Assembly: GCA_025506515.1 (NCBI GenBank)
Contig: CM046457.1
Coordinates: forward strand, 36,280,231 to 36,344,230
Direction of reading: 5' to 3'
Origin: Flaveria trinervia
Lineage: Eukaryota; Streptophyta; Magnoliopsida; Asterales; Asteraceae
Length of the DNA: 64,000 bases
Shown here: one piece after another, positions 1 to 10,737 of the stretch
How the letters are laid out: every line of letters begins with the position of its first letter
Position numbering within the stretch: the first letter of the stretch is position 1
Position numbers and translations under genes: made by a program
Notes under the pieces: generated by a model
The model's input: only the letters and a program-made list of their open reading frames with translations
Told to the model about the DNA's origin: nothing
The model's database searches: none

Positions 1-795
1 CCAGAAGGATGCACACTGGGGTCTAATCTTTGTGATTGACCATACTTATGGGATCCTTGTCGCTTGCCCTAGGTACTGGAGCCAGCTTCGTGCACAACAT
101 CCGGGGTCTATGAAAGACCACAGGCCCAGTTACCTACTTCGTGCACAATGTTCAGGGTATAGCATATGGGATTGATCCAGAATGAAAGAGAAAAGATAGA
201 TTGTGAATGTACTTAGCTTAGGTACTGGAGTCAGCTTCGCGCACAATGTTCAAGGTCTATGAAAGACCTCAGGCCCAGTTACCCGCTTCGTGCACAATGT
301 TCGGGGTAATGTACATTTCACTGGAAGTAATGATGAATGAATGAAAGTATGAACGAATGAACGAAGTAGATAATAATGATATTATCTTGATGTACCTACG
401 ATGTATGATCACGAACGAATGTAAAGTATAATATGTTTTTATGCGAAAGGATGGTCTTATGAAAGAAAAGTAAGTTTTATTATAAACTAGAACTCACTCA
501 GCAACGCTGACTTTTATGAATTTTCTAGTTGGCAGGTGAGCATTGCTGAGGATGGCACGAGGCAGCTGCTCAGCTCTTTTGGATGGCATCCATTTATTTA
601 AGACTTTTGTGATGTAATACAACATTGTAATTTTGTAACCGACAAACGATGCATTATTTTGCAAAAGTTTTTATGATGAAATGAAATGCCATTTGTTTAT
701 GTTTCCACTGCAATGTTTTGATAATTAAATGATAAGTATATATTTTATGTGCGATGAATTACCAGCTGTAAGCGTCCCGGCCACGGGGCCTTACA
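1..795 (+). repeat. Gypsy 5' LTR, 3' part only
   Basis: Positions 1-795 align with 6988-7767 of the downstream LTR with scattered substitutions and small indels, so about the first 1.6 kb of this LTR lies left of the window. The end GGGGCCTTACA is the inverted partner of the LTR start TGTAACACC at 5394. It contains a duplicated block of period about 149 bp (copies from 71 and 220, both starting AGGTACTGGAG and including GCTTCG(T/C)GCACAA twice). The same pair is present in the other LTR from about 7057 and 7206. Confidence 0.93.
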
Positions 796-798
796 AGT

Positions 799-811
799 TG
801 GTATTACAGCC
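799..811 (+). other. Gypsy primer binding site, iMet type
   Basis: TTGGTATTACAGC lies 3 bp after the LTR end and resembles the complement of the 3' end of plant initiator tRNA-Met (TGGTATCAGAGC). The two changes are consistent with age. It would prime minus-strand DNA synthesis. Confidence 0.85.
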
Positions 812-1133
812 AAAGATTAAGTGAAATGGGTAAATTTTCAAATGAACCTTAACTTAAACTGAGAATGAGATGGATTGGGAATGGGATGCCAATGTGAGTA
901 GCTGCGTGCCATCAGGTATTTTTGTAAAGATAACTGGTTTTATATGCGCATGGTATGTGGTTATGTGTTGTATGTAGATTTAAATACTCATGTAGTTAGG
1001 ACAGGTAATGCTTGGGGTATGAAAGTAAAGTAAGTGGTTAATCACAACTAGCCACTGTAATTAGGGACTTACTATACTTGCCATAAACTGAGCCGTTTCC
1101 TTGAATGACTGTATTAGTGTTTAAATCTTTTAG

Positions 1134-2310
1134 TGTGAGTTAGAACCAGAAACCCCTCATCCAGAGGGTGAAGATGAGAGTGCTAACCTCAGAGCATCAG
1201 TGAAGGAGGCAGTTGTGGTAGAAGTGCATCAAGTCATGCAAACGATCCTACCGTCTGTGGTGACCGAAGTGATAAAGGCAGTTAGAGAGGGGGAGAGAAG
1301 GGAAAGGAATGGACCTACCAGCGAAAGAAGACAGCCCGAGACTGAGACGGTTCCGTCCCATGACAAAGAAGAGGAAGAAGCAGAGCCTGTGCAGGAGGCG
1401 GTATGAGGCTGTAACTACGGGGTGTTTATGAGATGCAAGCCCCCTACTTTTGTTGGAAACGGCACCGCTGCTGCGGCTCACCGGTGGGTGAGGGAAATAG
1501 AGGCTATACTTGATATCAGCGAGTGTCGAGAGGACCAGAAAGTTAAGTTTGCTACCCACTCTTTTATGGACTCAGCTCTATGCTGGTGGGACAATATTGT
1601 TGAAGCTGAAGGCAGCAGGGCCATTGGTAGAATGAGATGGTCCAAACTGAAGAAGTTGGTGATTGAGGAGTTTTGTCCTCACCGGGAAATGGACAAGGTT
1701 GAAAGGGAGTTTTTGCAATTTGAGGTGGGAACGATGACACACCAAAAGTACACCACAAAATTTCAATGAAATGGCACGTCTAGTGCCAGATCAGGTGACA
1801 CCTCTATCTTGGAAGATCAAGAGGTATATTCAGGGTTTGCCAGCGGACATTCGTAGGCACATAATTACCGCCCGACCAAGCACGTTTAGGTCGGCGGTGA
1901 ATTTGGCAGGAAGGTTATATGACGAAAGGAGTGTGGTGGTGGTGGCTAAAGGTAGTCGGAAGGGTGGAGGTGATAGAAACTAGAACGGGAAGAGGTTTGG
2001 TCGGGGTGTTGGCTCGACGAGTAATAAGAAGGCTCGAGTGGATGACTGCCGTGTGGTCATATCAAGTGTGGGGTTCAAAAAGTGTGGCAAGTGTGAGAAG
2101 GAGCATGGTGGTAAGAGTAGATGGGGGTTGAATGTTTGTTTCAAGTGTGGGAAGCCTGGTCATATGGCTAGAGACTGTGGATGTATGAAGTGTTTTAACT
2201 ATGGGGGAAGTGGTCATATGAGCAGGGAGTGTAAGAAGCCAAGAGTTGAGGGTTCTGGGGTGAAGAAAACTGGAGGTAAAGGACCAAGGGCGAATGCTAA
2301 AGCATTCACA
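1134..2310 (+). pseudogene. Gypsy gag (capsid and nucleocapsid), broken
   Basis: Gag would form the virus-like particle and bind element RNA. The capsid part (about 1425-1940) has the plant gypsy pattern, with W-W motifs near 1590 and the phrase PTFVGN at its start. Stops interrupt it at 1404 and 1981. The reading frame shifts by one near 1765 (frame 0 before, frame 1 after 1771). Two CCHC knuckles follow: CFKCGKPGHMARDC (about 2134-2175) is intact, while CFNYGGSGHMSREC (about 2191-2232) has lost its second Cys to Tyr. No ATG is clear: the frame is open from 1134 after a stop at 1131. Confidence 0.85.
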
Positions 2311-2886
2311 ATGACACATGAGGAATCTAGAACGGACCCTGATGTCGTGTCTGGTACGTTTCTGGTGAACCAAACTTTAGCTTCTGTGCTATTTGATTCT
2401 GGTGCGAGTAAGAGTTTTATTTCTGCTGGTTTTTGTGCTAAGTTGCCTTTTAGTAATAGACGTATTGATGGGCCCTTCGATGTAGAAACCTCCATAGGTA
2501 AGTCTACCAGCATTACTGAGATGTTAGAGGGCTGTGATGTGGAGCTAGAAGGTCATAAGTTTCCTGTTAGACCGTTCGTGATGACCTTGGGTGATTTTGC
2601 TGTAGTTCTTGGTAAGGATTAGTTAGCAGACTTCGAGGCGAACATTGTGTGTTGCAAGAAGATGATTCAGCTATCAACGCCTCACAGTAGTTCGGTGACG
2701 GTTTATGGTGATCGGGTGACTACGATTCCGAAGGTGATTTCAATGGCGGTGGCGGGAAAGTGTATGAGGGGTGGATGTAGTGCCTACTTGGCCTATTTAA
2801 AGGACGTGGATACACCAACACCACAACTATCCAATGTACCTGTGGTGTGTGACTTTCCCGACGTATTCACAGAAGATTTATCATGA
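2311..2886 (+). pseudogene. Gypsy aspartic protease region
   Basis: The retropepsin active site reads LFDSGASKSFIS near 2389-2424, with the catalytic Asp-Ser-Gly intact. The protease would cut the Gag-Pol precursor. The frame is the same as the downstream RT but is closed by TAG at 2620 and TGA at 2884. The first is at a position where the family normally has Trp, so it looks like a G-to-A change. The segment 2647-2886 links protease to RT. Confidence 0.85.
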
Positions 2887-4190
2887 GTGCCACCTCACCG
2901 TGAGATCGAGTTCCAGATTGATCTGATACCTGGTGCCCAACCTGTTGCCAAGGCACCGTATCGATTGTCCCCGACAAAGATGAAAGAGTTGATGGGGCAG
3001 TTGCAAGAGCTGCTTGACAAGGGGTTTATCAGATCGAGTACCTCTCCTTGCGGTGCTCCGGTCCTGTTTGTAAAGAAGAAGGAAGGTAGTATGAGGATGT
3101 GTATTGACTACCGTGAGCTGAATAAGTTGACAGTGAAGAACCGATACCCCTTACAAAGAATTGATGATTTGTTTGATCAGCTCCAGGGTGCCAGTTGGTT
3201 TTCAAGGATAGATCTTCAATCTGGTTACCATCAGTTGAAGGTGAAGGAGCAAGATATCCCTAAAACAACTTTCCGTATGCGCTATGGTCACTACGAGTTT
3301 CTTGTCATGTCTTTTGGTTTGACCAACGCGCCGGCTGCTTTTATGGATCTGATGAATTGTGTGTGTCGGCCGATGTTGGATAAATCAGTAATTGTGTTCA
3401 TTGATGATATCCTGATTTATTCGAAGAGTGAAAATGAGCATGCTGGTCACATTCGGGAGGTTCTGGAGACGTTGAGAAGGGAGAAGTTGTATGCAAAATT
3501 CTCCAAGTGTGCATTCTAGTTGCGCGAAGTTCAGTTTTTGGGTCATGTGGTGAATCCCGACGGGATTATGGTGGACCCGACAAAGGTGGAGGCGGTTATG
3601 CAATGGAAGTCACCAAAGACGCCATCCAAGATTCGTAGCTTCTTAGGTTTGGCGGGCTACTATAGAAGATTCATTCAAGACTTTTCCAAGATCGCTTCTC
3701 CACTAACTAAGTTGAGCCGAAAAGATGTGAGGTTCGCATGGGGTCAAGTTCAAGAGAAGGCATTCGAAGAATTGAAGGCGAGATTGACTCAAGCTCCTTA
3801 TCTGTCATTACCCGATGGGAGCGAAGATTTGGTGGTTTATTCTGATGCTTCCTACTGAGGATTGCGGTGCGTGTTAATCCAGAGAGGGAAGGTTATAGCT
3901 TATGCGTCCAGACAATTGAAGGTTCATGAGGTCAACTACCCTACTCATGACTTGGAGGTAGCAGTCGTGGTCTTTGCACTAATGATTTGGAGGCACTATC
4001 TTTACGGTACAATGTGCATCATTTTCACTGACCACAAGAGCTTGAAGTCCTTCTTCAAGCAAACGGATCTAAACATGAGGCAGAGGAGATGGTTGGAGCT
4101 CATAAAAGACTATGATTGCGAGATCCACTACCATCCAGGCAAAGCCAATATGGTGGCGGATGTCCTAAGCCGAAAGGATAGACCCGAGCC
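2887..4190 (+). pseudogene. Gypsy reverse transcriptase and RNase H
   Basis: The RT core is well preserved. The fingers segment KKKEGSMRMCIDYRELN, the motif RIDLQSGYHQ, the FGLTNAPAAF segment and the catalytic FIDDILIYS (Asp-Asp near 3400) are all readable in frame 1. A TAG at 3517 splits the RT thumb. RNase H follows with the first catalytic Asp in YSDASY (about 3838), then TGA at 3856, then YASRQLK, TDHKSLK and the ADVLSRK end near 4165. It would copy element RNA to DNA and remove the RNA strand. The protein is inactive as it stands because of the two in-frame stops. Confidence 0.93.
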
Positions 4191-5355
4191 GATTCGGGTG
4201 AAAGCATATCAGCTGATCATGATCTCTGATGTGATGAAGCAAGTCAAAGGGTTTGATGATGAGGCATTGAAAGAAGACCATCTTAACTCTAAAAGATGGG
4301 AGCACATCACCATGGCTTTCACTACGAAGTTGCCACGTACTCCGAAAGGGTATGATGCCATATGGGTGATTGTGGATCGTTTAACGAAGAGTGCTCACTT
4401 CCTACCGATTCACGAGACATATTCATCCGAGAGGTTGGCTGACATGTTCATTAAGGAGATTGTAACTCGACATGGCGTGCCGGTGTCCATTGTGTCTGAT
4501 CGTGACACCCGGCTTACGTCTAAATTCTGGAAGAAATTCCATGACGCTATGGGGATGAGGTTACATATTAGTACGGCTTATCATCCCCAAACTGATGGTC
4601 AGTCAGAAAGGACCATTCAGACACTAGAAGACATGCTTCGAGCATGTGCGATTGATTTTGGGGGAAGTTGGGATGACCACTTATCGTTAGCTGAATTCTC
4701 GTACAACAACAGTTATCATGCCAGCATTGGTATGCCGCCTTACGAGATGCTATACGGTAGGAGATGCAGAACACCCGTTTGTTGGGGTGATATTGGTCAA
4801 AAAGAGTTAGGGAGCGTCGAGGTAATCGAGGCTACGACTGAGAAGCTTGAGAATATCAAGGCCTTCATGAAGGCAGCCAAAGATAGACAGAAATTGTATG
4901 CCGATAAACGACGTAGACCGATTGAGTTCTAGGTGGGTGACCGGGTTATGTTGCACATCTCACCTTGGAAGGGTATTATTCATTTCTGAAAGCGGGGCAA
5001 GTTGAGCCTAAGGTACATAGGCCCTTTCCGAATCATTGCTCGAGTAGGAGAGGTAGCCTATAGATTAGAGTTACCCAACGAGTTAAGTGGAATTCACCCG
5101 ACATTCCATGTATCTCATCTAAGAAAGTGCTTAGCTAATGAAGGCATGATTGTTCCACTGGAGGATATCGACGTAGACGAACGACTCAATTATGTGGAGC
5201 AACTAGTGGCAATCATTGATCGAAAAGAAAAGAGCCTGAGGAATAAAGTGGTTCCCCTTGTGCGTGTGTAGTGGTAGCACAAGAAGGGATCCGAGTCTAC
5301 GTGGGAGACTAAAGAAGAGATGAGACAACATTTCCCTCAATTCTTTGAGGAATAA
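4191..5355 (+). pseudogene. Gypsy integrase with C-terminal chromodomain-like tail, N-terminal zinc domain missing
   Basis: The catalytic core is readable: Asp in WVIVDRLTKSAHF (about 4372), Asp in SIVSDRDTRL (about 4499) and Glu in TDGQSERTIQTLEDM (about 4607). Between RNase H (ends near 4180) and the core there are only about 40 residues. The HHCC zinc-binding domain normally found here is absent, which I read as an internal deletion around 4190-4310. Stops at 4930, 4987, 5269 and 5275 break the C-terminus. The tail up to 5355 (ESTWETKEEMRQHFPQFFEE) resembles the end of the Tekay chromodomain, which would direct integration to chromatin. Confidence 0.9.
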
Positions 5356-5380
5356 CAGGTTTCAAGGACGAAACCTGTTT

Positions 5381-5391
5381 AAGGGGGTGGA
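5381..5391 (+). other. Gypsy polypurine tract
   Basis: AAGGGGGTGGA ends 2 bp before the 3' LTR start. This is the expected place and composition for the plus-strand primer. Confidence 0.85.
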
Positions 5392-5393
5392 CT

Positions 5394-7767
5394 TGTAACA
5401 CCGGGTTATTTTTAAAGTCAAAGAAAGAAAAATAAGTAAAGAAAAGAAGGAAAAGAAATAAAACCCAAGCCTAGGGGTAAAAAGTGTCCAAAAGGACAAA
5501 ATGTTTGAAAAGTAGGTGTAAAAGGTGGTATGGCCGCCCATATGTCACATACACACTGATTTTCAGGTTTTAGAGAGAGAAAGTGCAGCAATTCTCGGTT
5601 TTGAAAGAAGATCTAGAAAGAATTCGACATCAAGGTAAGAATTCATACTTTTATGGTGTTCTTAACTGGTCTTATCCTCGGGTTTATGCTTATGTGTGTT
5701 TGTATGTGTTCGGGTATGTTGTTTTTAGTGGGTTCTAAGCGGTTGAATTCAATTTGCAAACGAGTTTGGAGGAAGCCATACTCAAGAGCTGCAAAGGTGA
5801 GTTCTAGGACCCCTCTTTTACTGGTTTCTAACTAATTTTGGGGCTGGAAATGCATGAATGTATGTTTTTATTTAACTGGGTTTCGGACCTGTATGCTTGA
5901 ATGTGTGTATGATGATGGTATGATGTGATGTGTGACTATGTTCATGCTTGAGGATGTATGATGGTGTTCTAAGGCTTAGAGGGTAATATTTAAGCTTAGA
6001 ACCTAATGAATGGTGCATGGAAATTGATTATGATGTTTTAGACCCACTTGATAAGTCTTTAAATCTGCCTAAGTGTTTGGAAGTAAATGCGGATGAAAAG
6101 GGCTAATGCGGATGAACATTAACTAATGAGTAAGTCAATGCGGATGAAGCAACTCAATGCGGATGAGCATTGACTAAGTATAGAAATGCGGATGGCTAAT
6201 GCGGATGAACATTGACTAAGTGCAGGAAATACGGATAAGCATTTCCCTAAGTATAGAAATGCGGATGAGAAAAGTAAGTTAATGCGGATGAACATTGACT
6301 AAGTGCAGGAAATGCGGATAAGCATTTGCCTATGTCTGGGAAATGCGGATGAGCAAAGTAAGTCAATGCGGATGAAGCAACTCAATGCGGATGAGCATTG
6401 ACTAAGTATAGAAATGCGGATGGCTAATGCGGATGAACTATAGCCAATGTGGATGAACTATAGCCAATGCCGATAAACTATAACCAATGCGGATGAACTG
6501 TAAGAAATGCGGATGACTATAGCAAATGCGGATGAACACTTAGAAAAATTTGACTTTTGGGAGAAAAAGGAGTAATGTAGGCTTTGACCTAGGAGGTTCC
6601 GGGGGTTATGTAAGTTGACTTATGAGGTCATAATGGTATGATGGGCATGTAATGTTATGTGCTTGATGTTTATGATGATGATGATGTTGCATGGTTATGC
6701 ATGAAGTATGTTATGTATGTATGATGCCCTGCATGATGATGTATGAATGATATGTTTATGTTCCTTGTGATGTTGTATGATTATCTTTCCTATGGCTTTA
6801 CGTTTTATGATAATGAATGAATGAACGAAGTATTATGAAACGTAAAGTGAAAGATACTGAAAAAGGAACATGATGAATTCATGCATGCATTAATGAATGA
6901 ATGAATGTAAGAAAGGCTTGCAAGCAAATGTATGGAGGTTCACACCCAATGAAGGGTGTTAGCTCAATTGTGTGCAGGTTAGCAACCCCAGAAGGATGCA
7001 CACTGGGGTCTAATCTTTGTGATTGACCATACGTATGGGATCCTTGTCGCTTGCCCTAGGTACTGGAGCCAGCGTCGTGCATAATGTTCGAGGTCTATGA
7101 AAGACCTTAGGCCAAGTTACCCGCTTCTTGCACAGTGTTCGGGGTATAGCATATGGCATTGATCTAGAACGAAAGTGAAAAGATAGATGGTGAATTTACT
7201 TACCCTAGGTACTGGAGTCAGCTTCACGCACAATGTTCGAGGTCTATGAAAGACCTCAGGCCTAGTTACCCGATTCGTGCACAATGTTCGGGGTAATGTA
7301 CATTCACTGGAAGTAATGATGAATGAACGAATGAATGACGTAAATAATAATGATATTATCTGTATGTACGTATGATGTATGATCACGAACGAATGTAAAG
7401 TATAATATCTTTTTGATGACAAATGATGGTTTTATGAAAGAAAAGTATGTTTTATTATAAACTAGAACTCACTTAGCAACGCTGACTTTTATGCATTTTT
7501 CAGTTGGCAGGTGAGCATTGCTGAGGATGGCACGAGGCGGCTGCTCAGCTCTTTTGGATGGCATCCATTTATTTAAGGCTTTTGTGATGTAATACAACAT
7601 GTAATTTTGTAACCGACAAACGATGCATTATTTTTCAAAAGTTTTTATGATGAAATGAAATGCCATTTGTTTATGTTTCCGCTGCAATGTTTTGATGATT
7701 AAATGTTAAGTATATATTTTATGTGCGATAATTACGAGCTGTAAGCATCCGGGAACGGGGCCTTACA
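5394..7767 (+). repeat. Gypsy 3' LTR, 2374 bp
   Basis: It begins TGTAACACCGGG and ends GGGGCCTTACA, with TG...CA ends. Its last 780 bp match window positions 1-795. The middle holds a dense short-repeat array (6085-6540). A short ORF at 5653-5835 is probably chance. The LTR supplies promoter, transcript start and polyadenylation signals, but I could not place a confident TATA box. Confidence 0.92.
6085..6540 (+). repeat. AATGCGGATGA short-repeat array inside the gypsy LTR
   Basis: About 20 copies of a unit with core ATGCGGATGA, spaced 10-35 bp, nearly all in one orientation. Several copies extend into a perfect small hairpin such as CAATGCGGATGAGCATTG (stem 6, loop 6). A higher-order period of 228 bp is visible: the block starting TAAGTCAATGCGG at 6131 recurs at 6359. 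The equivalent part of the 5' LTR lies outside the window. Confidence 0.9.
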
Positions 7768-8290
7768 GCGGTGAACGCTGAATATTGATCCTCCATTACT
7801 ATCAACTTTAAACTTTGGAACACACTATTTTACTTGTGCGAATGAAGGTGTGCGATTGAACACTTCGTGCGATTGAAAAATGCGGTTGACTCAGATGTGT
7901 GAATGAGCAAACGCGGATGGCTCAATCATGCGAATGGACAGGTGCGGATGAACAATGCAAATGGGCAATTCAGTCATACGAATGGATGTATGAATGAGTC
8001 CAATCGTGCGTATGAGGGATGCGTATGAATTCAGTCGTGCGATTGAGTCAATCGGGCGACTGAAGCTGTTGAAACTTGAGAATTCGAAAGTTTAAGGTAT
8101 TTTGACGCAAAAACACGAATTTCTCAAGAACACTAATTGCCGTATGCCGGAAACACTTAACTTTATGATCTGGAGACGTCCAAAACAACGTTTGACACAA
8201 AAAGATTGCGTTTTTGCGTGAAAAACACAATTTCTATATCAAAATCGATTGAATCACACGTAAATCAAGAGCCTTGGCTCTGATACCACT
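7768..8290 (-). pseudogene. Copia H leader and first codons of its gag, cut by the gypsy element
   Basis: Read on the minus strand, a primer binding site at 8288-8276 is followed by a ~480-nt leader and an ATG at 7796-7794 opening MEDQYSAFT. This is the length and style of a copia gag start. The frame is cut at 7768 by the gypsy LTR, and the rest of H would lie left of the window. The leader contains about 20 imperfect copies of TGCG(A/G)(T/C)TGA-type motifs between 7840 and 8060. The minus-strand ORF at 8230-8048 lies in the leader and I do not consider it a gene. Confidence 0.6.
8276..8288 (-). other. Copia H primer binding site
   Basis: The minus strand reads TGGTATCAGAGCC, a perfect iMet-type primer site, 2 bp after an LTR end TCTGACA. 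It fixes the orientation of H. Confidence 0.88.
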
Positions 8291-9549
8291 TGTCAGAGGA
8301 CCGTGTACCGGATGGAGTACTAACTAATTCATGTGTATACCAAATGAAATAGTGCAGAATCATATTTGATTGGCGATCCAATGAGTGAGAACATTAACAC
8401 GATTGATATAAGATTAATCTAAACATTAAGAACAAATAGGAATCGATCAAGAACGATCTATGAACTTGGACTGGCTTTCTTGGACGTTCTGGACGGCTAG
8501 GGTACATGTATGAGTCGAATTTTTCAAAGTGTTACGTTTTTCCAAGAATTAAGTGGTATTTATAGGTTATGATTACTCATTCGTGTGACTGAACGATTAG
8601 CATGGTTCAGTCGTACGACTGAGTCATGCGGTTGATCCATTCGCATGACTGAGTGTTTAGTCGTGCGACTGAGTCAATCTTATGTCACAATTGTGTGACT
8701 GATCCAGTCTCCTGGTTCAGTCGTGCGACTAGTTCATTAGCATGAAGTTGTTCATGCGTACGGTCCATTAGTATGGGCCATTCGCATGAGAACATCACAC
8801 GATTAAGTTTAAGCATGTTCCTTAATCATTATTCACTAAGAACTATTTAAACAAGCACAACCCTATATAGTTGGTTCAATAAGCGTTAACACGTAATAAT
8901 CAATGAAATATTAAACATTATAAGCATAAACCACACATTGTATTTCATTCAAGCCATCCAGTTACATATATGTAAGACATGAAAGACTTTTTACATTAAG
9001 CTCTTAAACTAGGTACATATGTATAGACACGTTCAATCTTATCGGGTGATTATTCATGTTAATGGACCATACTTATGGCCATACATATGAATATATCATG
9101 CTTATGGACTAGTCACATGACTGAACCAGGAGACTGGATCAGTCGTATAATTGACACATAAGATTGACTTAGTCACACGACTAAACCTTCAGTTGTGCGT
9201 ATGAATCAATCGCATGAGTTACTCACACGACTGAACCATGCTAATAGTCCAGTCGTACGAGTGGAAACTGCATACCTATAAATACCATAAAATTAGTGGA
9301 AAAACATAACACTTTGAGAGATACTTGAAATACACATAAACCCTGGCCGTCCAGAGCTTGCCAAAAAGCCTATCCAAGTTCATAGGTCGTTCTTGATCGA
9401 TTCCTACTCGTTTTTAATGTTTAGTTCATTCTTATATCGACTGGGTTATCATTCTCACTGATTTGATCACCAATCGAATAGGATTCCGCACTATTTGATC
9501 TGGTATAATGCAGAATCCGGTAGTACTCTATACGTAAACAATCCTAACA
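8291..9549 (-). repeat. Copia H LTR region built as a large inverted repeat (arms 8291-~8828 and ~9025-9549)
   Basis: The reverse complement of ~9025-9549 aligns over about 530 bp with 8291-~8828, with substitutions and small indels. Shared landmarks are TAGGAATCGATCAAGAACGA, CTATGAACTTGGA, CTGGACGGC and CAGTCTCCTGGTTCAGTC. About 195 bp lie between the arms. Each arm has a TATAAATA box (8564-8557 minus, 9277-9284 plus) and dense CAGTCGTNCGACTGA palindromes, one of them perfect (TCAGTCGTACGACTGA at 8607-8622). The whole can be one 1259-bp minus-strand LTR starting TGTTAGG at 9549 and ending TCTGACA at 8291, or two head-to-head LTRs. A primer site follows only the left arm. Confidence 0.7.
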
Positions 9550-9824
9550 GAAGGAAACTTTTTATACAAGACTTAGCAAATCAAAAGGTAGTAAGTCATT
9601 AAACCTGACAACACACACCGTTCACCTTCCATAACCTTATAATCAGTGGGCTAACACTTAAATCTTGATGGTAGGGTGCTAGACTTGAGATTTTTTCTGG
9701 GTACACAAAGAATCCTTTGCTTGAATCTTAAAAGTGTTCCCTTTTTACTAGTGTTTTTGGGATGAAACATGCTATACTTCAATTGAAACATTTTATGAGC
9801 TATTATATTATCCTTGAATGTTGG
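9550..9824. other. Unassigned 275-bp segment between copia H and copia A
   Basis: AT-rich sequence with no repeat, primer site or protein similarity that I can see. A minus-strand ORF of 69 codons (9860-9651) crosses into the LTR of A and is likely chance. This is the only stretch of the window outside the identified elements, and it may be part of an older element. Confidence 0.5.
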
Positions 9825-10627
9825 TGTAAGGTTTGATATAATGTTGTGCAACCCAAACACCCAAAGTCTCTCCTGCTTGCATGCATAAGTGTACTGATGT
9901 GGAATGCTTCGGAAATTTCACACTGTACCTTAGAAAATAGTCTATGTGTGAAATCTTCCGAAATCATGACTAATACCTTCTGATGCCAAAGATGAAGTCT
10001 TCCGAAGCTTCAAAGACAAAGTCTTCCAAAGCGAACACTAGAAGATAGATTTCTTCTGAAGACTTTTTGAACACATGCTTTATCTGATGTACCTTTTTCA
10101 TATAGTTGGACCCTTTTCTGCTGCAAACCTGATAAGACACTAACTTTACATAAGTTGGTGAAAGGTCCATGCTTTTGGTAAGTGTACGTTGTGGTCTTGA
10201 GTCTATAACTTTCTACTTTATGTACTTATTCCTTTTGTAATATATTAGGATGTGAGCTATGGCATGTCATAGTCATTAGTCAAAAGGCAATCTGCCTTTT
10301 CACTCTACATTGATTTTTTTGTTGTCTAGATCATGTATCCAGCTGGCCTTCAAAGTATGGCTGACTCTAAGTTGTAATATAAGTATCCCTGGTCCTTTTT
10401 ATCTTAAATTACTACTTCGCAAACACTTGTAAGGAACTAGAGAGCAATATACATAAACTTTGAAAACCAAGTACTTGTGTTGTTCTTGTTCTATCTCTTG
10501 AAGACTTGTGTTTCTTAGATCTCAATAAAATTGGTTTCTAGTCCACCATTTGACTTGTTAAGTGTTATTGCACACTCTCCTCTTTGTGTTGTTATGTTGT
10601 AAACTAGTACCCCTAAATGGTCATGCA
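9825..10627 (+). repeat. Copia A 5' LTR, 803 bp
   Basis: It starts TGTAAGGTTTGATATAA and ends GGTCATGCA, directly before the primer site. The U3 part (about 9907-10060) has a cluster of CTTCCGAAG-type motifs, including an exact copy at 9999-10007 and variants CTTCGGAA, CTTCTGAAG and CTTCCAAAG. A weak TATAAG at 10378-10383 may be the core promoter. No matching 3' copy exists in the window. Confidence 0.85.
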
Positions 10628-10628
10628 A

Positions 10629-10641
10629 TTGGTATTAGAGC
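10629..10641 (+). other. Copia A primer binding site
   Basis: TTGGTATTAGAGC follows the LTR end by 1 bp and differs from the iMet-complementary sequence by one base. Confidence 0.87.
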
Positions 10642-10737
10642 ATTCTAGGCTCTTGATAGTAAGATCTCACCATCTTAAGATCCTTCACACACAAAAAATA
10701 CTTAACATCTGAAACGAAAGCTATCTCTAAAGCTGAT

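Larger units (their letters stand above)
1..7767 (+). mobile_element. Ty3/gypsy LTR retrotransposon, Del/Tekay-like chromovirus, defective, 5' LTR cut by window edge
   Basis: The order is LTR, primer binding site, gag, protease, RT, RNase H, integrase, chromodomain-like tail, purine tract, LTR, which is the Ty3/gypsy order. The 2.4-kb LTRs, iMet-type primer site and the C-terminal tail after integrase fit the Del/Tekay chromovirus clade. At least ten in-frame stops, one gag frameshift and a deletion in the integrase N-terminus make it non-autonomous. The element sits in the first codons of the minus-strand copia H gag (7768-7796). The 5-bp target duplication cannot be tested because the left boundary is outside the window. 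Confidence 0.93.

Noticed and set aside
6085..6540. Regularly spaced repeats that resemble a CRISPR array
   Set aside because: Units are 10-35 bp apart, variable, and lie inside an LTR of a plant retrotransposon. There is no spacer/repeat structure of CRISPR type and no cas gene.
7117..7422. Minus-strand ORF of 101 codons in the gypsy LTR
   Set aside because: It lies in LTR sequence repeated at 1-310, has no domain, and is broken in the other LTR copy.
8291..9549. Inverted repeat as a DNA transposon or MITE with terminal inverted repeats
   Set aside because: A primer binding site and a gag start follow the left arm on the minus strand, and both arms have LTR-type TATA boxes, so an LTR origin explains it better. 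No transposase is seen.
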